The position numbers were made by a program, and so were the translations under genes. The notes under the pieces are model-generated. The model was not told the DNA's origin, searched no databases, and worked only from the letters and a program-made list of their open reading frames with translations. Positions 1 to 5,448 of a DNA stretch of 6,326 bases are shown here, piece after piece. Source of the DNA: Treponema sp. GTDB taxonomy: Bacteria; Spirochaetota; Spirochaetia; Treponematales; Breznakiellaceae. The stretch is from the NCBI GenBank assembly GCA_031266695.1, contig JAISAK010000124.1, positions 1-6,326 on the forward strand, in the 5' to 3' direction. The first letter of the stretch is position 1. Every line of letters starts with the position of its first letter.

Positions 1-1
1 A

Positions 2-82
2 GCGTGTGATGAATTCATGCTGCATGGCGTAGCGCCGATAAAAGCCGCCGTTTGGTATGAAGGCGCGAAGGCTTTAGCCTGA
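2..82 (+). CDS. Possible C-terminal tail of an upstream gene (partial)
   Basis: This frame is open from the first base of the window to a TGA at 80-82 and gives 26 residues ending in AVWYEGAKALA. I recognise no family in so short a piece. It could be the end of a gene that begins outside the window, or a chance open stretch. The opposite strand is also open across 1-124 in one frame, so openness alone is weak evidence. There is no clear terminator after the stop; the only nearby pairing is a tiny AGGC/GCCT stem at 69-80. Confidence 0.2.
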   Translation, partial: ACDEFMLHGVAPIKAAVWYEGAKALA

Positions 83-230
83 GCAGCGTGCGTTAAGGGG
101 CGTTGTTGCCGTACCCGGAAAAGGCTAGTAGTTTGATTGGACTAAACAACCGGATAAGAGCGGTTAGAAAAAGAAAATCCACCACTAGGCGGCGGTGCAA
201 CCATAGGGTGCGAAGGATTGTTTTCATTAT
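83..230. other. Non-coding spacer, nothing recognised
   Basis: About 150 bp lie between the possible upstream tail and the secreted-protein gene. I see no tRNA, no clear promoter and no riboswitch that I can name. There are only short stems, for example AACCG at 148-152 with CGGTT at 161-165 around an 8-nt loop, followed by an A-rich run at 168-177. A TTGATT at 133-138 resembles a -35 box but has no well-spaced -10 partner. Confidence 0.4.
212..217 (+). promoter_or_regulatory. Ribosome binding site of the secreted-protein gene
   Basis: GAAGGA ends 13 nt before the ATG at 231 and 16 nt before the second ATG at 234. The spacing is longer than ideal, but this is the only purine-rich site nearby and it supports the first of the two tandem ATG codons. 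Confidence 0.5.
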
Positions 231-1061
231 ATGATGAAAAGTGAAAAATTTGTTGCCCTTGTTTTTTCTGCCGTGACGGCAGTCTGCTTTGCCGCGCCCC
301 TGTTTTCTGCTTCCCTTGAGGATCTTGTCGGATCGGATCGCGCGGCGGCGCTTCGGACAAGCGCGGAGCCGCTTACCGAAGTACAGCTAAAGAACCCGCA
401 GTTCCTTCTGCTGCCCCGGCATACCGCGCTCGGGCGGCTTGCCGCGGAGCTGCGGCAAAACCTCGACCCGGTGATTTTGGTGGAAACCCTGTCGCTGTAT
501 CGGAAACCATACCCGGCGGGCGGCAGCGGCACGGCGGGCGCGGCCTGGAACGAGGCAGAAAGGGCGGGGCTTTTTAACCAGGCCCTGGCCTTGAGTACCC
601 TTGCCGGCGTTCAATATTATTCGGCCAGCCGGGGCGTAATGAGAACCTTCTATGAAACTTCCCGGGTAATTGACGGCCCGGACAAAAAGCAGCCCTTGCC
701 CGATCCGAGCTATGCCTCGCCCCCGGCGCTGCTTACCCTCTTTGCCCGGCAGAAGGATCTTACCTTCGGGGATAATATCTACCAATACGAATACCGATCT
801 TATCCCGACGCTTTTGTTTTTGTCCAGCAGAATCTAAGCGCCATGACCGCCGGCATTATTCCGGTAGTGGGAAGAAACAAGCTCCGTTCAATAATGGCGG
901 TTATTGATTCCGGCGATGTTCTTTTAATTTATGCCGCGTCCATGGCAAAGGCCGCGGCTCTTCCCGGAATGGGCGAGCGGATAGGAAACTCGTTTACCAA
1001 CCGGGCGGCGGCCCTTCTCGGATGGTTTGCGGGCCGTGCCGGCGCCGTGTTCGGGAACTGA
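231..1061 (+). CDS. Secreted or periplasmic protein of unknown function (276 aa)
   Basis: Function is unknown. The N-terminus is a classical signal peptide: a short charged region (MMKSEK), a hydrophobic core at about residues 7-25 and a probable cleavage near A27 or S28. The protein should therefore leave the cytoplasm. Cys19 lies inside the hydrophobic core, but the preceding residues (TAV) do not form a good lipobox, so I do not call a lipoprotein. The mature part has a PLTEVQLKNPQF segment, a middle rich in aromatic residues (QYYSAS, YQYEYRSYPDAF) and a mildly hydrophobic C-terminal third without a convincing membrane span. It resembles conserved hypothetical proteins that I associate with treponemes, perhaps DUF6675; this is from memory and unchecked. 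It appears monocistronic: a 229-bp spacer with strong inverted repeats separates it from the permease gene. The start is one of two tandem ATG codons. Confidence 0.8.
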   Translation: MMKSEKFVALVFSAVTAVCFAAPLFSASLEDLVGSDRAAALRTSAEPLTEVQLKNPQFLLLPRHTALGRLAAELRQNLDPVILVETLSLYRKPYPAGGSGTAGAAWNEAERAGLFNQALALSTLAGVQYYSASRGVMRTFYETSRVIDGPDKKQPLPDPSYASPPALLTLFARQKDLTFGDNIYQYEYRSYPDAFVFVQQNLSAMTAGIIPVVGRNKLRSIMAVIDSGDVLLIYAASMAKAAALPGMGERIGNSFTNRAAALLGWFAGRAGAVFGN

Positions 1062-1068
1062 TTGGAAA

Positions 1069-1162
1069 GACGGGGGTCCATACCCCGAGGCTTGCCTCGG
1101 TTACATTCATTATCACTGAAAAGGTTGTAACCCGATTTTCGGATCGAGGTATGACCCCCGTC
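1069..1162. repeat. 94-bp nested inverted repeat, cloverleaf-like
   Basis: The outer arms 1069-1084 and 1148-1162 form 15 base pairs with a single bulged C at 1079, including five consecutive G-C pairs. Inside lie a perfect 6-bp hairpin, CCGAGG-CTTG-CCTCGG (1085-1100), a TTACA/TGTAA stem (1101-1105 with 1126-1130) that could extend to 7 bp by borrowing GG at 1099-1100 and pairing with CC at 1131-1132, and a small CCGA-TTT-TCGG hairpin (1132-1142). The whole could fold as a four-way junction in RNA, or extrude as a cruciform in DNA. Its architecture resembles a short non-autonomous mobile or extragenic palindromic element. A structured leader of the permease operon is the alternative. It is not a tRNA: its arm sizes and sequences do not fit. 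Confidence 0.7.
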
Positions 1163-1186
1163 AGTACTATAAATTTCCTATCCAAC

Positions 1187-1219
1187 GAAGATACCTCGGG
1201 GCTTGCCCCGAGGTTCTTC
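1187..1219. repeat. Second CTTG-loop hairpin, possible terminator
   Basis: A perfect 9-bp stem, ACCTCGGGG (1193-1201) with CCCCGAGGT (1206-1214), closes on a CTTG loop. It extends by five more pairs (1187-1191 with 1215-1219) past one bulged T at 1192. The loop and the GAGG/CCTC core are the same as in the hairpin at 1085-1100, so the two may be parts of one compound repeat. The tail TTCTTCATTTTAC on the plus strand is only moderately T-rich. A role in terminating transcription of the upstream gene is possible but not shown. Confidence 0.6.
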
Positions 1220-1251
1220 ATTTTACAGAGCCCTACCCAGAATCTTTCCTG

Positions 1252-1275
1252 TAGTATATAATTCAAAAAATACTA
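1252..1275. promoter_or_regulatory. Inverted repeat TAGTAT-N12-ATACTA, candidate operator
   Basis: Perfect 6-bp half-sites lie at 1252-1257 and 1270-1275, around the -10 box and the expected transcription start of the permease operon. A factor bound here would block the promoter. The half-site is shared with the palindrome in front of the URO-D-family gene (5420-5427). Assignment to the GntR-family regulator of this operon is inference; the 12-bp gap is wide for a single GntR dimer site. Confidence 0.3.
1257..1262 (+). promoter_or_regulatory. Probable -10 box of the permease operon
   Basis: TATAAT matches the sigma-70 -10 consensus exactly and lies 28 bp before the permease ATG. At spacings of 16-18 bp I see no good -35 box (TACCCA at 1234-1239 for 17 bp), so the promoter may be weak or depend on an activator. 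Confidence 0.5.
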
Positions 1276-1277
1276 TC

Positions 1278-1283
1278 GGGGGG
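1278..1283 (+). promoter_or_regulatory. G-run ribosome binding site of the permease gene
   Basis: Six consecutive G residues end 7 nt before the ATG. They can pair with the CCUCC anti-Shine-Dalgarno using one G-U pair. This is an unusual site compared with the AAGGA and GAGGAG sites of the next two genes. Confidence 0.55.
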
Positions 1284-1290
1284 TTAATCT

Positions 1291-2574
1291 ATGACGCATA
1301 AAACTCTTGGTCCCCGGGATCGTCCCGGTCTTGGGTTCTGGATACCTTTAAGTATTCAGCATGTTTTTGCGATGTTCGGGGCTACAATTCTTGTTCCAAT
1401 TCTGACAGGGCTGGATCCGGCAACCGCGCTTTTTACCGCGGGCACGGGGACGCTTATCTACATTCTCTGTACCGGCGCAAAGGTTCCCGCCTTTCTGGGT
1501 TCTTCCTTTGCCTTTATTCCGCCTCTTATCAGCATCACCGCGTCCCACGGGCTTTCCTACGCCCTGGGCGGCGCGGTAGCGGCCGGTGTTTTTTACTGCG
1601 TCATCGGGCTTATCATCCGCTTTGCCGGAACGGGCTGGCTGGACAAAGCCCTGCCCCCGGTGGTTATCGGTTCGGTCATTGTAGTCATCGGCCTCAATCT
1701 GGCGCCTACCGCTATGGGCATGGCGATGAATGACGCCGGAGGCAACTACAGCCTTGTGATGCTTTCCGTTGCCGCTGTAACCCTGGGAATAACCGTAGCG
1801 GCTAACATTCTCTTTAAAGGTTTTTTCAGCACTATTCCGATACTTATCGGCCTTGTGTCCGGTTATCTTTTTACCCTTGTCATGGGTCTCTTTTTCCCCG
1901 CCTATGCCATTATTGACTTTCGGGCGGTAAAAGACGCGGCCTGGTTCGGGATTCCGGCTTTCAGAATGCCCAGTTTTAGTTTTGTACCTATCCTTACCTT
2001 TGTAATTGTGTCCCTCGCAACCGTCTGCGAACACCTTGGCGACACCCTTGTTACCAGCAAGGTTGTGGGGCAGGATTTTTACAAGAACCCCGGCCTGCAT
2101 CGTACCCTTGCCGGCGACGGCCTTGCCACGGCCTGGGCGGCTTTTTGGGGCGGCCCGCCGAACACCACCTATGGCGAGAACATCGGCGTTATGGCTATTA
2201 CGCGGGTCTATTCGGTGTGGGTAATCGGCGGCGCGGCCTTTATCGCGGTATTTCTTTCCCTGTTCAGAAAATTCGGCGCCCTGATTCAAACGATCCCGAC
2301 TCCCGTACTCGGCGGAATCTCCATGCTCCTTTTCGGAATAATCGCCTCCAGCGGCCTTCGTACCATTGTTGAAAGCGGCGTTGATTACAAGGACAAACGG
2401 AACCTTACAATTTCTTCGGTGATCTTTGTCATCGGCATCGGCGGCGGCCGTCTTGCCTTTGCCGTTACCGAAGACCTCCAGTTTCAGCTTGCCGGCGTTG
2501 CCCTTGCGACGGTGGTGGGGATCATTCTCAATCTGCTCTTCCCGGCAAGCCGGGGAACGATTAAGGATGAGTAA
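1291..2574 (+). CDS. uraA: Uracil permease, UraA type (NCS2/NAT family)
   Basis: A proton-coupled inner-membrane importer of uracil or a close nucleobase. At 427 residues it is nearly the same length as E. coli UraA (429) and hydrophobic throughout, consistent with the 14-helix 7+7 fold. Family marks are visible: SIQHVFAMFGATILVPIL at residues 21-38, GSSFAFI at 70-76, the CEH motif with E247 (aligning with uracil-binding Glu241 of E. coli), and the NAT signature ENIGVMAITR at 296-305, with E296 aligning with Glu290. Both substrate-binding glutamates are thus present, favouring uracil over xanthine or ascorbate; the surrounding PNTTYGENIGVMAITRVYS is almost identical to the E. coli protein as I remember it. 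No pyrimidine-synthesis or salvage gene is beside it. It is the first gene of a probable operon: its TAA abuts the ATG of the reductase gene. The ATG chosen follows a G-run ribosome binding site and gives the standard family N-terminus. Confidence 0.95.
   Translation: MTHKTLGPRDRPGLGFWIPLSIQHVFAMFGATILVPILTGLDPATALFTAGTGTLIYILCTGAKVPAFLGSSFAFIPPLISITASHGLSYALGGAVAAGVFYCVIGLIIRFAGTGWLDKALPPVVIGSVIVVIGLNLAPTAMGMAMNDAGGNYSLVMLSVAAVTLGITVAANILFKGFFSTIPILIGLVSGYLFTLVMGLFFPAYAIIDFRAVKDAAWFGIPAFRMPSFSFVPILTFVIVSLATVCEHLGDTLVTSKVVGQDFYKNPGLHRTLAGDGLATAWAAFWGGPPNTTYGENIGVMAITRVYSVWVIGGAAFIAVFLSLFRKFGALIQTIPTPVLGGISMLLFGIIASSGLRTIVESGVDYKDKRNLTISSVIFVIGIGGGRLAFAVTEDLQFQLAGVALATVVGIILNLLFPASRGTIKDE
2563..2567 (+). 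promoter_or_regulatory. Ribosome binding site of the aldo/keto reductase gene, inside uraA
   Basis: AAGGA lies within the last codons of the permease gene, 7 nt before the ATG at 2575. With the stop and start codons directly abutting (TAA-ATG), translation of the two genes is probably coupled. Confidence 0.75.
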
Positions 2575-3543
2575 ATGGAGTACAGAAATTTGCCGGGCAC
2601 AAGCCTGAAAGTTTCCCGGCTTTCTCTTGGTACTATGACTTTCGGAAGCCAGACAAACGAAGCCGACAGCTTAAAAATTATGGATTATGCCTTTGACCGG
2701 GGGATAAACCTTTTTGACACCGCGGACGTTTACAACCAGGGTGAAGGAGAGCGGATTGTCGGCAAGGGGCTTAAGGGCAGAAGGGATAACATTCTGCTGG
2801 CGACAAAGGTGCGTAATCAAATGGGCAATAATCCGCTGGACCAGGGCTTGAGCAGGCGGCATTTGCTTTCCGCTGTTGACGCAAGCTTAAAACGGCTGGA
2901 TACCGGTTATATAGATATTTATTATCTCCACGCGCCGGATTATGATACCGGCCTGGAGGAAACTCTTGATACTATGACGGGCCTGGTTCGCGCGGGGAAA
3001 ATTCGTTATATCGGAGTGAGCAATTACGCGGCGTGGCAAATCGCCGACATTCTGGCTGTCTGCGATAAACATTCCCTGATTAGGCCCGTAGTTACCCAGA
3101 ACGTATACAACCTGATCACCCGGGGCCTTGAGGACGAGCTTAAACCTTTTTTAAAAGCCCATAATATGGGAATGATTATTTATAACCCGATTGCGGCGGG
3201 TTTGCTGGCGGGCAAGCATAAACCAGGCCAGCCCGAAGGAAATACCCGGTTCGCCATTAATCGGCAATATTACAATCGCTATTGGCTTGGCGAAAATTTT
3301 AATGCCCTTGAGCGGTTAACCAAAATAGCGGCGGATCGCGGAATGACCCTTTTGCAGCTTGCCTATAAATGGTGCGTTTATCACGGAAACGTAACCAGTG
3401 TGCTTAGCGGAGTAAGCCGGCCGGAACAGTTGTCCCAGAACATCAGCGCCATTGAAGGAGAGCCTCTGGATGATGTCGTTATTGCAGCCTGCGATGGGGT
3501 GTGGCTTTCTCTTGTGGGTAATCGTTTTAAATACAACCGGTAG
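2575..3543 (+). CDS. Aldo/keto reductase family oxidoreductase
   Basis: A soluble NAD(P)H-dependent oxidoreductase with the (alpha/beta)8-barrel AKR fold, reducing an aldehyde or ketone to an alcohol or working in reverse. The 322-residue length is typical. The complete catalytic tetrad is visible: D48 in NLFDTADVY, Y53, K78 in LLATKVR and H119 in YYLHAPD. GKIRYIGVSN (141-150) and QN (175-176) are standard barrel motifs. LSGVSRPEQLSQNISAI (277-293), with S278, R282, Q288 and N289, is the cofactor pyrophosphate and 2'-phosphate binding region, so NADPH is the likely cofactor. The sequence resembles the Kv-beta/YajO/YghZ-like branch. The substrate cannot be read from sequence. Genetic linkage to a uracil permease and a GntR/FCD regulator suggests work on an imported compound or a sugar-like aldehyde, but this is inference. 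The start is fixed by AAGGA at 2563-2567 and by the TAA-ATG junction with the permease gene. Confidence 0.93.
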   Translation: MEYRNLPGTSLKVSRLSLGTMTFGSQTNEADSLKIMDYAFDRGINLFDTADVYNQGEGERIVGKGLKGRRDNILLATKVRNQMGNNPLDQGLSRRHLLSAVDASLKRLDTGYIDIYYLHAPDYDTGLEETLDTMTGLVRAGKIRYIGVSNYAAWQIADILAVCDKHSLIRPVVTQNVYNLITRGLEDELKPFLKAHNMGMIIYNPIAAGLLAGKHKPGQPEGNTRFAINRQYYNRYWLGENFNALERLTKIAADRGMTLLQLAYKWCVYHGNVTSVLSGVSRPEQLSQNISAIEGEPLDDVVIAACDGVWLSLVGNRFKYNR

Positions 3544-3548
3544 AGGAG
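3542..3548 (+). promoter_or_regulatory. Ribosome binding site of the GntR-family gene
   Basis: AGAGGAG overlaps the TAG stop codon of the reductase gene and lies 13 nt before the ATG at 3562. The in-frame stop at 3541-3543 leaves no earlier ATG, GTG or TTG, so the start is fixed despite the long spacing, which may lower translation of the regulator relative to the enzymes. Confidence 0.6.
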
Positions 3549-3561
3549 TAATATAACTTTC

Positions 3562-4296
3562 ATGGAAGGCAAACCAAGATCCGGCAATATTCAGGATTCG
3601 ATCTACGTCAGCCTGCGTAAAAATATCATAAATCTTAACCTGGCGCCGGGAACGGGGATAAGCGAAAAAGAAGTAGCCCTCCGGTACAGGGTAAGCCGCA
3701 CGCCGGTACGGGAAGCCTTTATTCATCTTGCCAAGGAAGGTTTGGTTCGGGTTGTTCCCCAAAAGGAAACGCTGGTTTCTCTTATTGATCTTGCCAGGGT
3801 GGAGCAGGAATGTTTCATCCGCCGCAGCCTCGAAATGGCCGTACTGGATCCCTTTATCGGCAAATCAACGGCGGAGCATTTGGATACAATGGAGCGGCTT
3901 ATTGAGAAACAGAACGCCGCCGCCGCCGCGGGGGATATTATCAATTTTGTGGATCGGGATGATGATTTTCACCGGATTTTTTTTGAAGCGGCGGATCAGC
4001 TTTTAAGCTGGGATACGCTGCAAAGTACAAGCAGCCATTATCGCCGGGTGCGGCTGCTCACCATCAGGCTGAAGGGCATAGCCGGCGGAGTGATAGGGGA
4101 GCATAGGGAGCTTCTGGAATCCCTGAAGAAAAAAAACGCGGCCCGCGCCCGGAAACTGCTCATGGAACACATCAACAAGCTCAATGCCGAAGAAGATTTG
4201 CTCAAGAAAGAATTTCCCCCGTATTTTGCCGCCGAAGACGCCGATGTTTTCAATGTTGTTTGGAACGACGGGGTTCATGCCCAGTCGCCGGTATAA
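3562..4296 (+). CDS. GntR-family transcriptional regulator, FadR/FCD subfamily
   Basis: A cytoplasmic DNA-binding regulator of 244 residues. The N-terminal winged helix-turn-helix spans about residues 10-75; the recognition part is VALRYRVSRTPVREAFIHLAKEGLV (quoted in two pieces: VALRYRVSRTPVREAF, IHLAKEGLV), with the typical SRTPVREA core at 45-52. The C-terminal all-helical FCD domain (about 80-215) has what look like its metal ligands: D133, H137 (in DDDFH), H181 (in GEHRELL) and H203 (in MEHI). The D-to-H spacing of 4 and the H-to-H spacing of 22 fit metal-dependent FCD regulators such as TM0439. Ligands of this subfamily are usually small carboxylates, sugar acids or related metabolites. 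It is the last gene of the permease operon and convergent with the URO-D-family gene. It plausibly controls its own operon and perhaps that neighbour through TAGTAT/AGTATACT sites. The roughly 29-residue tail after the FCD domain is not recognised. Confidence 0.92.
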   Translation: MEGKPRSGNIQDSIYVSLRKNIINLNLAPGTGISEKEVALRYRVSRTPVREAFIHLAKEGLVRVVPQKETLVSLIDLARVEQECFIRRSLEMAVLDPFIGKSTAEHLDTMERLIEKQNAAAAAGDIINFVDRDDDFHRIFFEAADQLLSWDTLQSTSSHYRRVRLLTIRLKGIAGGVIGEHRELLESLKKKNAARARKLLMEHINKLNAEEDLLKKEFPPYFAAEDADVFNVVWNDGVHAQSPV

Positions 4297-4297
4297 T

Positions 4298-4312
4298 CGG
4301 ACCAGAGGTCCG
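4298..4312. terminator. Candidate bidirectional terminator between convergent genes
   Basis: CGGACC-AGA-GGTCCG is a perfect 6-bp stem with a 3-nt loop in the 25-bp gap between the two converging stop codons. The plus-strand tail is CAATTTCG and the minus-strand tail is also only weakly T-rich, so termination may be partial. Position is the main argument. Confidence 0.45.
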
Positions 4313-4321
4313 CAATTTCGA

Positions 4322-5383
4322 TTACTTTGAAAGAATCCCGTGCAGCCTTTCCCCAAGGGCTGCGGCTTCTTCGGGAGTAGGCGTTGAGGTTTGTATGAAG
4401 ACGCCCTTGCGCCCGAAGTAGTCAACTATTTTTTTCGTGTATTCGGCCAGATCCACCCCGGCGTTATTGCCGTGATCCCAGTAGAATTTGCGCAGGCAGA
4501 TAACGGTTTTTCCCGCCGCGGAAACCCTGATTTTTGACCAGTCGGGAGTTTGGGGAATGGTAAAATCCAGCCCCCGCAGTCCGGGAATTTCAACCATAGC
4601 TTCCACTACATTCTGAACATTTCCGCAGGAATGAACGACAATGCCGCCGAATTCTTTTGAAATCATCCCGTTGTACTTTACCCCGAATTCCCTGTAAAGA
4701 GCGGGGGAAAGCAGGGCGGCGGTGTCGTCGCTGACGCGGATGCCGACTTCCCGGGGGACGTACCAGAACTCGTGGCTTACGCCGTAAAGGTTTTGTATCC
4801 GCTTAAACATTTCCCTGACGTAAAGAATCGTCGCTTCCGTTACTTTTTCCAAAAGCGCGTGTACCTCGTCGGGATAGCTCAGGGTAGCTTCAATAAACGA
4901 AGTATAGTCCCAAATAAGGGAAGCGGTTACCAGGGGGGAGGGGACATTAACCACCCGCAGGGGCATGGATGAAAGTTTTTGCAGGGCCTCCACGTGTTTC
5001 CAGGCCTGCGCGAAGGCGGGGTTGTTTACCGGGTCGGGCACTTTTAATTTGTAAACGTCTTCGGCGTTTTCTTCCTTAATAAGGCACTTTACCCAGGGAT
5101 CGGCCTCGTCATTTACCCTGCACTCACAGCCAAAGGCGGCGGCAACGATATTGATTCCCTGATTCGGTTTGATGTTGGGAAAGCCGTAGTCGTACACCCC
5201 TTCCCGTTTGCGGTTATGTTCCTCGGCCCATTCGATTTCCGCCTGGGGGTTGTTGTAAAATTTGCTCGTCCCCATGTGCATATTCCCCACTTCGATAATA
5301 AAGGGCACCTCATCCGGTTCTTCAAGACGCCAGTTGGCTTCAATCCGCTTTTTCTTGGTCTCAACATCAAGTATTGCGCTCAT
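4322..5383 (-). CDS. URO-D superfamily protein, methyltransferase-like (MtaA/CmuA type)
   Basis: A 353-residue cytoplasmic protein of the uroporphyrinogen decarboxylase superfamily. It lacks the N-terminal RQAGRY-type motif of haem-pathway HemE, so I do not call that enzyme. The HSCGN motif at 251-255 offers H251 and C253, matching the His-X-Cys zinc pair of cobamide-dependent methyltransferases (MtaA, MtbA, CmuA). The third cysteine that these enzymes carry near the C-terminus is not at the expected place, where QTSTPTPEE (331-339) is found; C296 might substitute. The central LIWDYTSFIEATLSYPDEV (156-174) is also family-like. A role in transferring a methyl group to or from a corrinoid or thiol is reasonable, with substrate unknown and no corrinoid protein nearby. 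I start at the ATG at 5383, not at the in-frame ATG at 5416: AGAGGA lies 6 nt before 5383, and the -10 box at 5420-5425 puts the transcription start at about 5413, downstream of the first base of that earlier ATG. Confidence 0.88.
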   Translation of the reverse strand: MSAILDVETKKKRIEANWRLEEPDEVPFIIEVGNMHMGTSKFYNNPQAEIEWAEEHNRKREGVYDYGFPNIKPNQGINIVAAAFGCECRVNDEADPWVKCLIKEENAEDVYKLKVPDPVNNPAFAQAWKHVEALQKLSSMPLRVVNVPSPLVTASLIWDYTSFIEATLSYPDEVHALLEKVTEATILYVREMFKRIQNLYGVSHEFWYVPREVGIRVSDDTAALLSPALYREFGVKYNGMISKEFGGIVVHSCGNVQNVVEAMVEIPGLRGLDFTIPQTPDWSKIRVSAAGKTVICLRKFYWDHGNNAGVDLAEYTKKIVDYFGRKGVFIQTSTPTPEEAAALGERLHGILSK

Positions 5384-5389
5384 GGTATT

Positions 5390-5395
5390 TCCTCT
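5390..5395 (-). promoter_or_regulatory. Ribosome binding site deciding the start of the URO-D-family gene
   Basis: On the minus strand AGAGGA is followed by 6 nt and then the ATG at 5383. The upstream in-frame ATG at 5416 has no such site. This fixes the shorter protein of 353 residues. Confidence 0.85.
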
Positions 5396-5414
5396 TTCTG
5401 GATTTTTGAGTACC

Positions 5415-5432
5415 ATTCTAGTATACTGTAAT
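5415..5432. promoter_or_regulatory. Palindrome around AGTATACT, candidate operator
   Basis: AGTATACT at 5420-5427 is a perfect 8-bp palindrome, flanked symmetrically by ATT (5415-5417) and AAT (5430-5432), so 14 of 18 positions are symmetric. It covers the -10 box of the URO-D-family promoter and a TATACT on the opposite strand facing the penicillin-binding protein gene. Compact palindromes with a central GTATAC are common for GntR/FadR-type operators, so the regulator encoded at 3562-4296 is a candidate binder. The symmetry may in part simply reflect two opposed -10 boxes. Confidence 0.4.
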
Positions 5433-5448
5433 GATGAACCGCCGTCAA
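5420..5448 (-). promoter_or_regulatory. Sigma-70 promoter of the URO-D-family gene
   Basis: Read on the minus strand: -35 box TTGACG (5448-5443, five of six consensus bases), a 17-bp spacer, and -10 box TATACT (5425-5420, five of six). Transcription should begin near 5413, giving a leader of about 30 nt. The -35 box lies inside codons 5-6 of the divergent penicillin-binding protein gene. Confidence 0.8.

Noticed and set aside
231..320. Lipoprotein call for the secreted protein based on Cys19
   Set aside because: The residues before the cysteine (TAV) are a poor lipobox and the cysteine lies in the middle of the hydrophobic core.
1070..1095. PyrR-type attenuator binding loop in front of the uracil permease gene
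   Set aside because: TCC and GAGGCT are both present, but seven bases separate TCC from GAGG where the PyrR consensus has three, so the loop does not match.
1069..1162. Could the cloverleaf-like repeat be a tRNA gene?
   Set aside because: The outer stem is about twice the length of an acceptor stem, no TTC-type T-loop or anticodon arm of proper size is present, and the arm sequences are palindromic repeats.
1022..1261. 79-codon open frame on the plus strand across the spacer
   Set aside because: It overlaps the end of the secreted-protein gene out of frame, its start has no ribosome binding site, and its sequence is simply a read-through of the inverted repeats.
1348..2289. Long open frame (313 codons) on the minus strand inside the permease gene
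   Set aside because: It is rich in Lys, Arg and Gly in the way antisense reading of a membrane-protein gene usually is, and resembles no protein family.
3916..3930. Run of GCC/GCG codons in the regulator gene as a simple repeat
   Set aside because: It encodes five alanines at a helix turn in the FCD domain and is in frame; in a GC-rich gene this is not notable without strain comparison.
4322..5383. Assignment as haem-pathway uroporphyrinogen decarboxylase (HemE)
   Set aside because: The N-terminal RQAGRY-type substrate motif is missing, and the HSCGN zinc-type motif points to the methyltransferase side of the superfamily.
5384..5416. Longer start of the URO-D-family protein at the ATG at 5416
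   Set aside because: There is no ribosome binding site, it lies at or before the predicted transcription start, and the ATG at 5383 has an excellent AGAGGA six bases upstream.
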